DNA of 64,000 bases from Hemibagrus wyckioides (lineage: Eukaryota > Chordata > Actinopteri > Siluriformes > Bagridae), in the NCBI RefSeq assembly GCF_019097595.1, contig NC_080726.1:12293705-12357704 (forward strand), in the 5' to 3' direction. The position numbers and the translations under genes were made by a program. The notes beneath the pieces are model-generated. The model was given only the letters and a program-made list of their open reading frames with translations. It ran no database searches and was not told where the DNA came from. Positions within the stretch are counted from its first letter, which is position 1; each line of letters begins with the position of its first letter. This document shows positions 54,771 through 64,000 of the stretch, piece after piece.

Positions 54771-55300
54771 ATTATATTGTGACTGATTATAATGTGATTT
54801 ATTTATGTTTCTTTAGAAGTGACTTTCTGTGTAATAGCGCATTTTGTCATAATAGCACATTTCAGACTTTAGGCAAACAAAAATTGTTAAGCTCTTAACT
54901 ATTTTCAGAGAAATGCATCCAGATTAATCAGGAAGAACTCTGTGCAGCAAGACAGTGATCCAAAACACACTTTCAGGTCAACAAAGCACTTCGCTAGGGT
55001 AAGAAATGAAAGGTTTTAGACTTGTCACCTGACCTTAACCCATGCATTATCATCTCCTGAAGATGAGAGTGAACAATGGACTGTGGTAAACGCCTGGAAA
55101 AACATCACAAATGAAGAAACCAACAATTTGGTTTCTTGTGGTTTTTATTTGGAAAATGTTTATTTAGAAATAAATTTTTATTTAGAATATTTATTTAGAA
55201 ATAAAAAAATCTAAAAACTGTTTAGCGACTGTTTATTCGCTCCCAGCTTTCCAGTTCCTGATCATAATTTCATCATAATAACTTGTTTAACATCAAGTAG
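54769..55300. mobile_element. Decayed Tc1/mariner remnant
   Basis: This parallels 36900-37500. GACAGTGATCCAAAACACAC (54950-54969), AGGTCAACAAAGCACTTCG and CTGAAGATGAGAGTGAAC are consistent with a transposase second-Asp region (DSDPKHT). The ends are not determined. Confidence 0.45.
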
Positions 55301-57200
55301 CAACATCAAAAGATAAATATGAAAAAAAAACAACAATCCATAAACAGTCCTGAGCAAACTTGGCAGCAATGTGTTTTTTTCGAGCTTTTGACAAAAATGT
55401 ACTGAATGAAGTTTCCAACTGTGTGTAGGATTATTTTGTTTGCTTGCTTTTATAGAGAGTGACAGTCAAGGTGTTGTTACCTAGTGCATGTGGTATACTA
55501 AATATCTAGAAATATTTAATTGTAAATTCGTACATAAGCACTTAGAAAAGTTTTCAGTCAGAATTTATTAAATTTGTATTTGCATAAGTAAACCTGAATT
55601 ACTGGTCTATTGTGCTCAATAGGTGCTTCTGCTGCTTAACTGGCTGGTTTATACAAACTCTGAATTAGTAACTAAATGTGTACTGTTGTCTTTTATTACA
55701 GCTTAGACAAGCAAATCTCCTTATACTTTGTTAAGCAAATTTCCCTAGCAAATATAAACACTGCAACCTTTAAAATCAAAGCTAATTCTATAGATAAGTA
55801 ATGTTGTCTATTTTCTTTACCTCCTACTAAAGAAGTCTGGGTTGCAGTTGGGCCAATGTCAGTTTAGGTTTAGGGGGCCCAGTTACTTAGTGGTTAGCAC
55901 ATTTGCCTCCATTCATTGCAATTCCTAGAGATTTTATTCATGTATCCCTCTCCCCCATACTCACAGGTTTTTCACAGTTTGTAGAATGTAATACAAGAGA
56001 CAGTAGTCTTGTCAGTAGTGTGTCTTGAAGACCTTCTCGAGCCAGCCATGTGGTGTGCTACACCACCTTTTCTCTCTCAGCTCTGGAAGACTGGAAGACC
56101 TTACTAGAGCTGCAAATGAGGACCATATTCTACTATTATTCTAGAGTTTTTACAGTTTTTCTCAAATTTCTTAAATAATAAATAATATTTAATACAACAT
56201 GTGCAAACACTTGTCATTTGAATGTCTCATGCTTTTAAGTGAATTTATACAGATTTTATCACAGCTTTATAAATGAGTACTGTTGTCTGCACTTAAATCT
56301 GTATCTGTACAGTTTTATACACAATAGCATTCCCTTAGCTAAAGAATAATGACATTCAAAACAATTGAGAAAATCTGCAAAACCATTCTGCTTGTTCAGT
56401 AACCTTTTGTATTGATGACTTTTTCAGTGTGTGAGTTTTTTTCAATATGTATTAAATGCCTTTGCATAGTGCATCAATGTCTTTTGCTGCTGAAGCACCC
56501 AAATTTCCCATCAGGTGTCAGTTAAATCCATCCATCCATCATGTAAGTAATTAAAGACAGGAAAGCGATTTTTTTCATGAAGTTGTTCCTAGCTTTTACA
56601 TCTGCAATCGTAGTTTGTCTTAATGTACATAATTATAAACTCATAACAATGATATATTTGTAAAATACTTTTGTTTTTATGTGTACCATCATTTCAGTAA
56701 GCCACGTTAAAATGCATGAATGTATGCAGCATTTATAATTGTCTACGTCACACCTTTGTAACACTTTGTACTAAATCATATTAGTCAGTTAGTGAACTTG
56801 CAGGTATACAGTTTATTTTATTTTTTTTTAAAACACTTCTTTCCAAAAAAAACAAAAAAACTAAACATGAAGGAGAAACAAATACAAGCATAGTCCTGAG
56901 CAGCTGACGGTGCAAAATACTTGCTCAAAGGCCGTACAGCGTATGTCAGGCAGCTTTAGGATTCACTGGTATAAACATTTAACAATGGACCTACCACAAT
57001 ATAGTTTCCAGCTAGGAGAAATAATCTAAAACTAAATGTCAAATCATATGGTGCTTCAGGTATTTAGCTCATTGAATTGATCAAATAATACATCCATGCT
57101 GTAGTTTATTCACATAAAACACATTCACTTAATGGACTGGCCTTTTGGCTTAAATAAATTTACATAAATGATCTTTGTGTAAATATTCTACTGTATATCC
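55301..57200. repeat. 3' flank of OR 7, duplicated elsewhere
   Basis: No gene is seen. Bases 55640-57190 correspond to 39440-40554. Bases 56255-56430 correspond to 63560-63690 plus 63905-64000 at the right edge. A SINE-head remnant lies at 55889-55908. Confidence 0.75.
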
Positions 57201-58121
57201 TCATTTGTGTCTGAGGAACAATCTCATGACTTGCTTCCGTATTTTAGTAAGTTTTAATCCATAAATAAGTGGATTTAAAATGGGAGGTATGAAGAGGACA
57301 TCCAGTGCCATAAAATTTCTCAAAGCTTGAGGCAATGAATTTGAACCATATCGACTGTAAAATACATCAAACAATAATGCAATGGTTATGTTAAACAATG
57401 CCACTAAGTGTGGCACACAAGTCTGCATGAATTTATATTTGCTCTCCTTTGACTTCCTGCAATTTTTAATTAAGTGAATATATGAGAATGCAATCAGTAC
57501 TGCATGTCCAAAATATGTTAATATAACTATGTATCCAATTATATTATTTATTGTTGTAGAAGAACAGGCCAGTTTAGCAATTGCCCAAGTTTCACAATAA
57601 AGCTTTTCGATAGTTGAGCCACATAGGGTTAGTCTTGCTGCTAATAAGACTACAACAGACATGCAAATAAATGGTGGAAGCCAACAAAAAATAATACATT
57701 TTGCAATTTTTTGATTTGTCATTTCTGAATGGTATTCTAATGGTTTACATATTGCAACATATCTGTCATAGGCCATTACTGTTAAAGTTGAAAAATCACA
57801 CAAAGCAGAAGAATAAATAACAAAAACCTGAATAAGACATCCTGCATATGAAATAACATGAAATGGGGCAAGTAAGTCATACATGAATTTAGGGTAGAAG
57901 CCAGAAGTGCCATATAGTGTATTTATACACAAATTACACAAAAATATGTACATAGGCTCATGAAGCTGCTTATCTGCAGCAATGCAAAAAATAATAGTAA
58001 TGTTACACAGCAAGATAAACTGATAAACCAGCGCAGTGAATGAAAAAAATACATATCTGTCCTCCATTGTCATATTTAATCCAGAGAGAGTGAATACTAA
58101 AATATTGGAAGCATTCTCCAT
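57201..58121 (-). CDS. Odorant receptor, type 1, subtype B (OR 7)
   Basis: A single-exon OR of 306 residues starting at ATG 58121 (MENASNILVFTLSGLN). LHEPMYIFLCNLCIN follows TM1, GTSGFYPKFMYDLL is in TM2, and MAYDRYVAICKPLEYHSEM follows TM3. CGSTIEKLYCETWAIAKLAC is in outer loop 2, KFMQTCVPHLVAL in TM6, and PPILNPLIYGLKLTKIRKQV in TM7 and tail. Glycosylation sites are near 3 and 16. It is the parent-like paralogue of the pseudogene at 40555-40870. Confidence 0.95.
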   Translation of the reverse strand: MENASNILVFTLSGLNMTMEDRYVFFSFTALVYQFILLCNITIIFCIAADKQLHEPMYIFLCNLCINTLYGTSGFYPKFMYDLLAPFHVISYAGCLIQVFVIYSSALCDFSTLTVMAYDRYVAICKPLEYHSEMTNQKIAKCIIFCWLPPFICMSVVVLLAARLTLCGSTIEKLYCETWAIAKLACSSTTINNIIGYIVILTYFGHAVLIAFSYIHLIKNCRKSKESKYKFMQTCVPHLVALFNITIALLFDVFYSRYGSNSLPQALRNFMALDVLFIPPILNPLIYGLKLTKIRKQVMRLFLRHK

Positions 58122-58877
58122 CTGTAATGGAAAAAAGCAATTATATTAAAAATTAGTCTGCAATAGGCAGAAGTTGGTTTTAAACCTTTCAGCATTCTTT
58201 CTTCTTGCCATTGGGGTTTTTGATAGTTAAACACACTTGCTGAGCAAAGTATTATTATTTTTAAATGTTCATAGGTCTTGACTCTTCTGCTTAGAGTTTT
58301 CTTTTTTATTCTGGAAGAATATGTAGAGTATACATTGGTTTAACATAGTGACTACATATATAAAGACTAGCCCAAGCAAAGCTTTGTATATAACTATCTT
58401 CACATGACATTAAACCTCAATGCCTCCTTGGCTTAAATTATTTATTTGAAGGTAGAACAATTAAGAATTCAAGGTTATGAAGCTGCTGTGAATTTGTGCT
58501 GTTTTAAACTTTCCAGTGAACATTATTTTAATATTAGGTTGCTTAATCTCTCAAAGTATACAATAATCTTTTTATAACATAAATAAATAAATGCCATACC
58601 ACCTTGTGCCTTTGTCCTCCAATATGGAGGATGGATTATCTTTTATAAGCAGTGTTGCAATGTTTCAACACCTCTAATTATGTCCAATTCCCTTTAGACT
58701 TCTTCCACTTGAAGAACAGTACATTTAGTCATTCTGTGTCTTTAATATAGTACTGTAGAAAAATAACTTCTTTGTATACTCTTCCCAGAAGTTGATCTGA
58801 GACCAATAAACTTACTGATGTTCAAGATACAGTGCTTGCATAATTACAAAGTGCAAAATACAGTTTTATATTTCACT

Positions 58878-58878
<1 letters not shown>
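58122..58878. other. OR 7 upstream region
   Basis: AT-rich, no gene seen. AATGCCATACCACCTTGTGC (58592) resembles 39181 upstream of OR 4, suggesting shared subtype-B 5' flank. The A-type TATA block was not found. Confidence 0.5.

Positions 58879-58952
<74 letters not shown>
58879..58952. repeat. (GATA)n microsatellite
   Basis: About 18 units of GATA adjoining the Tc1 fragment to the right. Confidence 0.9.
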
Positions 58953-58953
<1 letters not shown>

Positions 58954-59440
58954 GCCATTATCATGTTTCTAAAAACCAGTTTGAGACACTTTTGTTTGTG
59001 CCTAGAAAACATTTCCCACACCATTACACCACCTCCACCAGCCTGGACTGTTGACACAAAACATTTGGGGTCTATGTGTTCATGCTGCTAGCAACAAATT
59101 CTGATAACATCTTGTGCACCAGCAGAAATCAAAATTCTTCAGACCAAGCTGCATTTTTCCAGTCTTCACCATCCAGTATTTGTGAGTCTCTGCCCACTGC
59201 AGCCTCTGCTTTCCAAAAGTGGAACCCAATGTGGGCTTCTGTTGTTGTAGTCTACTGGGATTAACATGTTGTGCATTCTGATATGCTTTTACACTCATCA
59301 CAGTTGTACAGCGTGGTTACCTGAGTTATTGTAGTCTTTCTGTTAGTTCAAACCAGTCTGGCCATTCTCCACTGACCTCTGCTAACCTCTCTCATCAACA
59401 AAGCATTTTTTTCTTCACATAACTGCTTCTAAGTTGACGT
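58953..59440 (-). mobile_element. Tc1-like transposase gene fragment
   Basis: Minus-strand coding remnants include STVQAGGGGVMVWEMFSRH (about 59057-59000) and VNPSRLQQQKPTLGSTFGKQ (about 59260-59200), then WAETHKYWMV. These correspond to the middle of a Tc1 transposase on either side of the first catalytic Asp. Frameshifts separate them. Neither terminal repeat is seen; the left side runs into the GATA array. Confidence 0.65.
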
Positions 59441-60669
59441 TTTTTCTTTATGGAAGCATATATTAATTTGGTTTCTTGATTATGCCATAACCAGAGAACA
59501 GCATTATTATATTATGAATCTAATCTTATTTTGTTTTAGCTAAATTTTCATTCATACATATTTTTTATAAGGAATTTGAAAAGTACCTGAACCTTGTTAG
59601 TTTATGTTCTTCTTTTTAATATTTTTTCTGTTGTATTATTGATTTAATAAATAAAATGAACAGATATTGAAATATAAATAAAAACAAAATGTACATAATT
59701 AAATTTACTTTTATACATCCTGATATTCATAACTTATTCTTTGCTGCTGTGTTCTGACCGATGTGGATTCTGAGGCAAGTGCAAATGTGCCATTATGTAA
59801 AAACCTTTTCCCTGGTGTTTTTTTTTGTATTTTTACCTTTTATGTAGCCTGTGCTTGGGATAATAAACCTCTGAATTTTTTGCATTACAACTACTGGGTC
59901 TGTTTCCTTTGGTCAGTGATTGGCAGATTTGTGAGAGTTCAGTAATCTTGACAGCGACTTGAGAGCACTTTGGAATCTTCAACATGGATCGTGGCTCAAA
60001 GTTTTATGAATACTGTTCTGTTCATGTCATATGGATTGTTTGGTTTTGTTTTGATATTTGATGATGGAATGCCTTTGTTTGTTTTTGCCTGCCTGGTCTC
60101 ATGATGGATGATGCATGGTGTCAACTCAGTTGTATTAATGCTCTTAACGCCACTGACATTCCGAGAAAAGTATTAATTTGTTAATACTTGAATTTATCTC
60201 TTTATTTCTAAACTTGGTCCACTATGTTATAGTAGCTTTTTAAATTGTGATTTGTATTTCACACAGAGAATATATTAGACACTCATGTACGTACAGTATG
60301 TCAAACCTTTTCATCTACAGGCTCTTTTCATCTACACTGAGAACATGATGTCAGTCTTTGTTACTGAGGAGAGACATAAGAGATGACTAGAAATCAAGAG
60401 AAAATTTACAGAGCTTAAAAATGTACAACCAGCAAATAAATGTATTATATTGTGCAGTAAACTGTAAGCAACAAAATTGAATAAATATTAGATATGACTT
60501 TCTGTGGTAAAACTGCGTCAGTGCTTTTATATTTACACTGTCGTGAGGTTTACATAGTTGATTGTTTGGAGATATTTCTATTGTTCTATTGTTCTTCTTA
60601 TTGTATTTTTATTATTGCCATTTAATAATCACGCATGGTTTAACTACTGTACACTGTTAGTTCAAACTG

Positions 60670-60749
<80 letters not shown>

Positions 60750-61202
60750 TGTGGGTTTAAAAAAAAGCAAACACAAAAGACTATAATTTTTTTTTTATTG
60801 TGCCCATATTTTATTGCTTTTTGCTCTCTTAAAAAATAAATAAGAAAGGAAAAAAAGAAAGTTTTTCTGGGTAATTTTGCATGCTTTCTAGCATTCTGGT
60901 ATAGCTGTTTCTTGGCTTGCAAACAATACATTTTATCTGTAATGAAAGAAGTTTTAAAAAATGCACAGATAAACAATTTTCTAAACTATGAAGAACAAGG
61001 ATGTGAGAGGTATATCATAACACTTTTCATGTTTATATTTCTCTAACACTCTTAATTCTAATCCCCAAAGACTCTTAATTTGAATCAGAATCTTCTGGTT
61101 TGATTCAAATATTTGAGCTCATTAGCTCCTACCATTCTGAATTCACTTGACCTTTTTAATAGGAAGGTTTATAATTAAAGATAATAAAAAAAGAAAAAAG
61201 AT
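59441..61202. other. Intergenic with (AAT)n microsatellite; 3' flank of OR 8
   Basis: No gene is seen. An uninterrupted (AAT)n array lies at about 60667-60750. The poly-Asn and poly-Leu frames across it are artefacts. Confidence 0.6.
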
Positions 61203-62144
61203 TTAACTTTTCAGATTTTGACAGCAGCAATGACTGAGTATTATTCCCGTGACTTGCTTACGTATTTTAGTCAGTTTTAGTCCATAAATAATGGGATTTA
61301 AAATAGGAGGCATGAATAGGAAATCCACAGCAAAAAAATGTCTCAAGCCCTGTGGAAAGGAAGCTGAACCATATCGACTGTAAAGAACATCAAATAGCAA
61401 GGCAGTAGCAAGATTGAACAATGCCAGCAGGTGTGGCATACAAGTCTGCATGAATTTGTACTTGCTCTCTTGTGAAACTTTACATTTTAGAATCAACTGA
61501 ATATATGAGCATACAATCAACACTGCATGTCCAAAGTACACAATTATAATTATGTATCCAATCACATTATTCATTGTTGTAGAGGAACATGCCAGTTTAA
61601 CAACTGCCCAATTTTCACAATATAACTTTTCAATGTTTGAGCCACATAAAGTTAGTCTTGATGTTAACGAGACTAAAACTGCCATGGAACAAAATGGGGC
61701 AAGCCAACAAAAAAGGATACATTGCACAATTTTGTGGTTTGTCATTTCAGAGTGGTATTTTAGTGGTCTGCAAATTGCAACATATCTGTCATATGCCATT
61801 ACTGTTAAAGTTGAAAGGTCACATAAAACAGATGAATAAATAACAAATATTTGAATCAGACATCCTGCATAAGAAATAGAGTGAATATGAGACAGCAGAT
61901 CATACATTAATTTAGGGTAGAAACCAGAAGTGCCAAAGAGTGCATTTATACATAAATTACACAAAAATATGTACATAGGCTCATGAAGTTGCTTATTTGA
62001 TGCAATGCAGAAAATTATGGTGATATTACACAGTAAGATAAAATTATAAGCCAGTGCTGTAAAAGAAAAATATATATATCTGTTTTCCATGATTGCATCT
62101 AAACCTGAGAGAGTGAATATTAAAATGCTTGTAATATTTTCCAT
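61203..62144 (-). CDS. Odorant receptor, type 1, subtype B (OR 8)
   Basis: A single-exon OR of 313 residues starting at ATG 62144 (MENITSILIFTLSGLD). It has LHEPMYIFLCNLCINALFG, MAYDRYVAICRPLKYHSEM (Arg and Lys where ORs 4 and 7 have Lys and Glu), CGSNIEKLYCENWAVVKLAC, KFMQTCMPHLLAL and PPILNPIIYGLKLTKIRKQV. The C-terminus is slightly longer and Cys-rich (HCCCQNLKS). The second glycosylation site of ORs 4 and 7 is lost (GLDAIME), leaving one near residue 3. It is intact, with no lesion seen. Confidence 0.95.
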   Translation of the reverse strand: MENITSILIFTLSGLDAIMENRYIYFSFTALAYNFILLCNITIIFCIASNKQLHEPMYIFLCNLCINALFGTSGFYPKLMYDLLSHIHSISYAGCLIQIFVIYSSVLCDLSTLTVMAYDRYVAICRPLKYHSEMTNHKIVQCILFCWLAPFCSMAVLVSLTSRLTLCGSNIEKLYCENWAVVKLACSSTTMNNVIGYIIIIVYFGHAVLIVCSYIQLILKCKVSQESKYKFMQTCMPHLLALFNLATALLFDVLYSRYGSASFPQGLRHFFAVDFLFMPPILNPIIYGLKLTKIRKQVTGIILSHCCCQNLKS

Positions 62145-62684
62145 TCTGAACAGTTATCACTGCCTTCCTGTGTTTTAGAATCTGTAAAGGAATAGGGTGA
62201 ATAAGTTTCATTAAATATTAATTTCATTATTTCATTATAATTTCATTATATAAATTATTTCATTTTTTGTTTTTTTCATATTAGCCTTCCATACATAGAT
62301 ATTTATACCTGTAAAAAAATCTCTTTTACTCTACCTCTGGGCCACAACTTCTGCACAGTTCATTTCTGTGCTATGTGAACTGTTATGCAGATTTTTATTT
62401 ATGAGTTTTTGGTGGAGGTGTGGCTTCAGAGGTGTGGTAGAGTTCAAGATGCCTTGTCTGTCTGTCTTGTTTCCCAGCTACAGTACCCTTGAGAATTATT
62501 GCCAATCAATGTGGTGTTCTATGAGATTAGTATGACTGGAGGTTCAAACACGTCTGAAAACTGCTCACAGGACCTCTTCTGCTACAGATAATTGGTGTCC
62601 AAGCCACTTATTCCATTTGTGTCCTCATGTATAAACTTTCAATTCATGTTTTTTTATGGTTTGATTAAACTGCTTGACCAGGTG
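62145..62684. other. OR 8 upstream region
   Basis: AT-rich near the gene and then unassigned. No promoter-like block shared with other ORs was found. Confidence 0.4.
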
Positions 62685-62995
62685 ATCTAGAGTTGCTGTT
62701 TAAACAGAAAGCTTAATTCTAACTGGAGGTGGTCCTAGTATAAGTACTTGTGTCTTGTCACAATTAAGTAGCAAAAACTTAATAAACATCTAGTGTCTAT
62801 GGCCCTCTGCATACTACTCAACTTTTTAAACTGGTGCCCCTCATTTGGCTTTTGCTAAAACATACAATATATGCAATAAAACATGCAAAATATTATGTCA
62901 TTAACATAACAGTGGAAGCTAAAACCTAGATGGCTTAGAGATAAAGGTAAATGAGATGGAATAAAGGTCTGAGATAGTGGTTAATGGTCTGGGAA
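62685..62995 (-). mobile_element. Highly decayed L2-type LINE fragment
   Basis: GAGGTGGTCCTAGTATAAG and CATAACAGTGGAAGCTAA match, in order, the inverted L2 copies near 13270 and 6355 (GTGGTCCTAGTACAAGC, CATAACAGTGGAAGCTAA). The Tc1 insertion present between those words in the other copies is absent here. Confidence 0.55.
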
Positions 62996-63127
62996 TGTGG
63001 AAAGAAGTCTAGATTCTCTATTTTTAATTCAAATGTTAGTATTAGACTTTGTGACTTTGAGTGTTACTACCATTATGAATTAGTTCCATTACATTCTAAC
63101 CTTTATTGAATCTAGACTAGTTACTGT

Positions 63128-63480
63128 TGGGCAGCATGGTGGCTTAGTGGTTAGCACTCTTGCCTAGCAGCAAGAGGGTCCTGGGTTCGAACAGGCAGGG
63201 GCCTTTCTGTGTGGAGTTTGCATTTTTGCCCTGTGCCTGCATGGGTTTCCTCCCACAGTCCAAAAACATGTACATCAGGTTGATTGGTAATTCTAAATTG
63301 CCCATAGGAGTGAGTGTGTGTTGTTGTTCGTCTATATGTGGCCCTGCGATGGACTGGCGACCTGTCCAGGGTGTACCCCGGCCTTTTGCCCTATGTGCGC
63401 TAGGATAGGCTCCAGCAGACCCCCGTGACCATAATTAGGATTAAAGCGGGTATTGACAATGGATGGATGGATGGATGGTC
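63128..63480 (+). repeat. V-SINE/HE1-type tRNA-derived SINE with GGAT tail
   Basis: A box GGTGGCTTAGTGGTTAGCAC (about 63139-63157), B box GGTTCGAACAG (63184-63194), then core phrases TTTCCTCCCACAGTCCAAAA and GATGGACTGGCGACCTGTCC. It ends in (GGAT)n at 63460-63478. It is nearly full length. Shorter remnants of the head lie at 39632 and 55889. Confidence 0.85.
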
Positions 63481-64000
63481 ACTGCTGTTCTTAAAATGTC
63501 TTCCAGTTTATCAGTATGAATAATATTGTCTCCAACAATAAATGCCTTGACTAAAGATTTTATTACAGCTTTATAAATAAGTACTGTCTGCACTTAAATC
63601 TGTATCTGTACAGTTTTATACACAATAGCATTCCTTTAGCTAGAGAATAATGACATTCAGTTAAATTAGTAAGCATTTAGTGTCAGTAAAAAAGCCAAAT
63701 GAGAAAGACACTTTCAGTGCACACTGCCATAGTGACAAAACATCTAAACATCTTGGCCACCACTGCTTACACAATCACAGAAGAAATTTTAATTTAGGTG
63801 GCATTGGTTAATTTACTGACACAATGACTAAATTCTGAAGCATGAGTTATATATTTTGAGTGAGACATAAGCTTTTGCAGGTTGTTATAGAGTTTTGAGA
63901 GTGATAAAGCATTCAAAGCAATTAAGAAAATCTGCAAAACCATTGTGCTTGTTCAGTAACCTTATCCTATCTTTTGTATTGATGACTTTTTCAGTGTGTG
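63481..64000. repeat. Duplicated OR 3' flank at the right edge
   Basis: TTACAGCTTTATAAATAAG, TGTATCTGTACAGTTTTATA and CTTGTTCAGTAACCTT match 56265-56410 in the 3' flank of OR 7. By analogy another minus-strand subtype-B OR may lie just beyond the window. Confidence 0.7.

Noticed and set aside
60558..60976. Poly-Asn and poly-Leu open frames
   Set aside because: They translate the (AAT)n microsatellite on either strand.

Overview
This window is vertebrate nuclear DNA, most likely from a teleost fish. Single-exon odorant-receptor (OR) genes lie in a sea of transposons typical of fish: Tc1-like elements with TA target duplications, L2/CR1/Rex1-type LINEs, DIRS-type tyrosine-recombinase retroelements, tRNA-derived SINEs, hAT and pogo-like miniature elements, and long TA, GATA and ATT microsatellites. 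The SINE types and the OR subtypes suggest an ostariophysan (perhaps catfish-like) fish, but that is an impression, not a proof.

Host genes. Eight intact OR genes, all on the minus strand, start at 11601, 20975, 26902, 38912, 46109, 51992, 58121 and 62144. A broken ninth copy lies at about 40555-40870. Two subtypes are interleaved. Subtype A (genes 1, 2, 3, 6 and the more divergent 5) has LHEPMYMFICN or LHEPMYLLICN after TM1. Subtype B (genes 4, 7, 8 and the pseudogene) has LHEPMYIFLCN. All carry the type-1 OR signature: LHEPMY, M(A/S)YDRY, KFMQTC(L/V/M)PHL and PP(L/I/V)LNP(L/I)IYG. The array grew by segmental duplication, because 3' and 5' flanks are repeated around several genes. Gene 6 is a mosaic, like gene 1 in its 5' half and like gene 3 in its 3' half. 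Genes 1, 2, 3 and 6 share a TATA-containing block about 180-200 bp upstream and a possible ~100-bp 5'UTR intron.

Layout. 1-3.7 kb: two head-to-head LINEs. 3.7-8.9 kb: a hAT-like remnant, an inverted L2 LINE carrying a SINE and a foldback Tc1, then a DIRS fragment and a SINE piece. 8.9-12.3 kb: OR unit 1. 12.3-16.3 kb: L2 and DIRS composite fragments, partly duplicated in tandem. 16.5-21.4 kb: OR unit 2 with a full-length Tc1. 21.4-25.4 kb: two LINE fragments (one with an SGNH-hydrolase ORF1), a DIRS gag piece, and an L2 fragment with a hAT-like MITE. 25.4-27.4 kb: OR unit 3. 27.4-36.75 kb: a Tc1 fragment, then one DIRS element split by a nearly full-length L2 LINE with a visible target-site duplication. 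36.8-40.9 kb: OR 4 and the OR pseudogene. 41.3-45.1 kb: three DNA transposons. 45.2-46.1 kb: OR 5. 46.4-48.15 kb: an internally deleted DIRS. 48.5-52.3 kb: OR unit 6 with an LTR-like insert and another full-length Tc1. 52.8-54.8 kb: two Tc1 derivatives sandwiched between TA microsatellites. 55-62.1 kb: OR 7 and OR 8. 62.7-64 kb: a decayed L2 piece, a SINE, and a flank that predicts a further OR unit to the right.

No rRNA, functional tRNA, CRISPR array or non-OR host gene was found. Percent identities and family names could not be computed here. Class names rest on protein motifs, termini and recall of the families.
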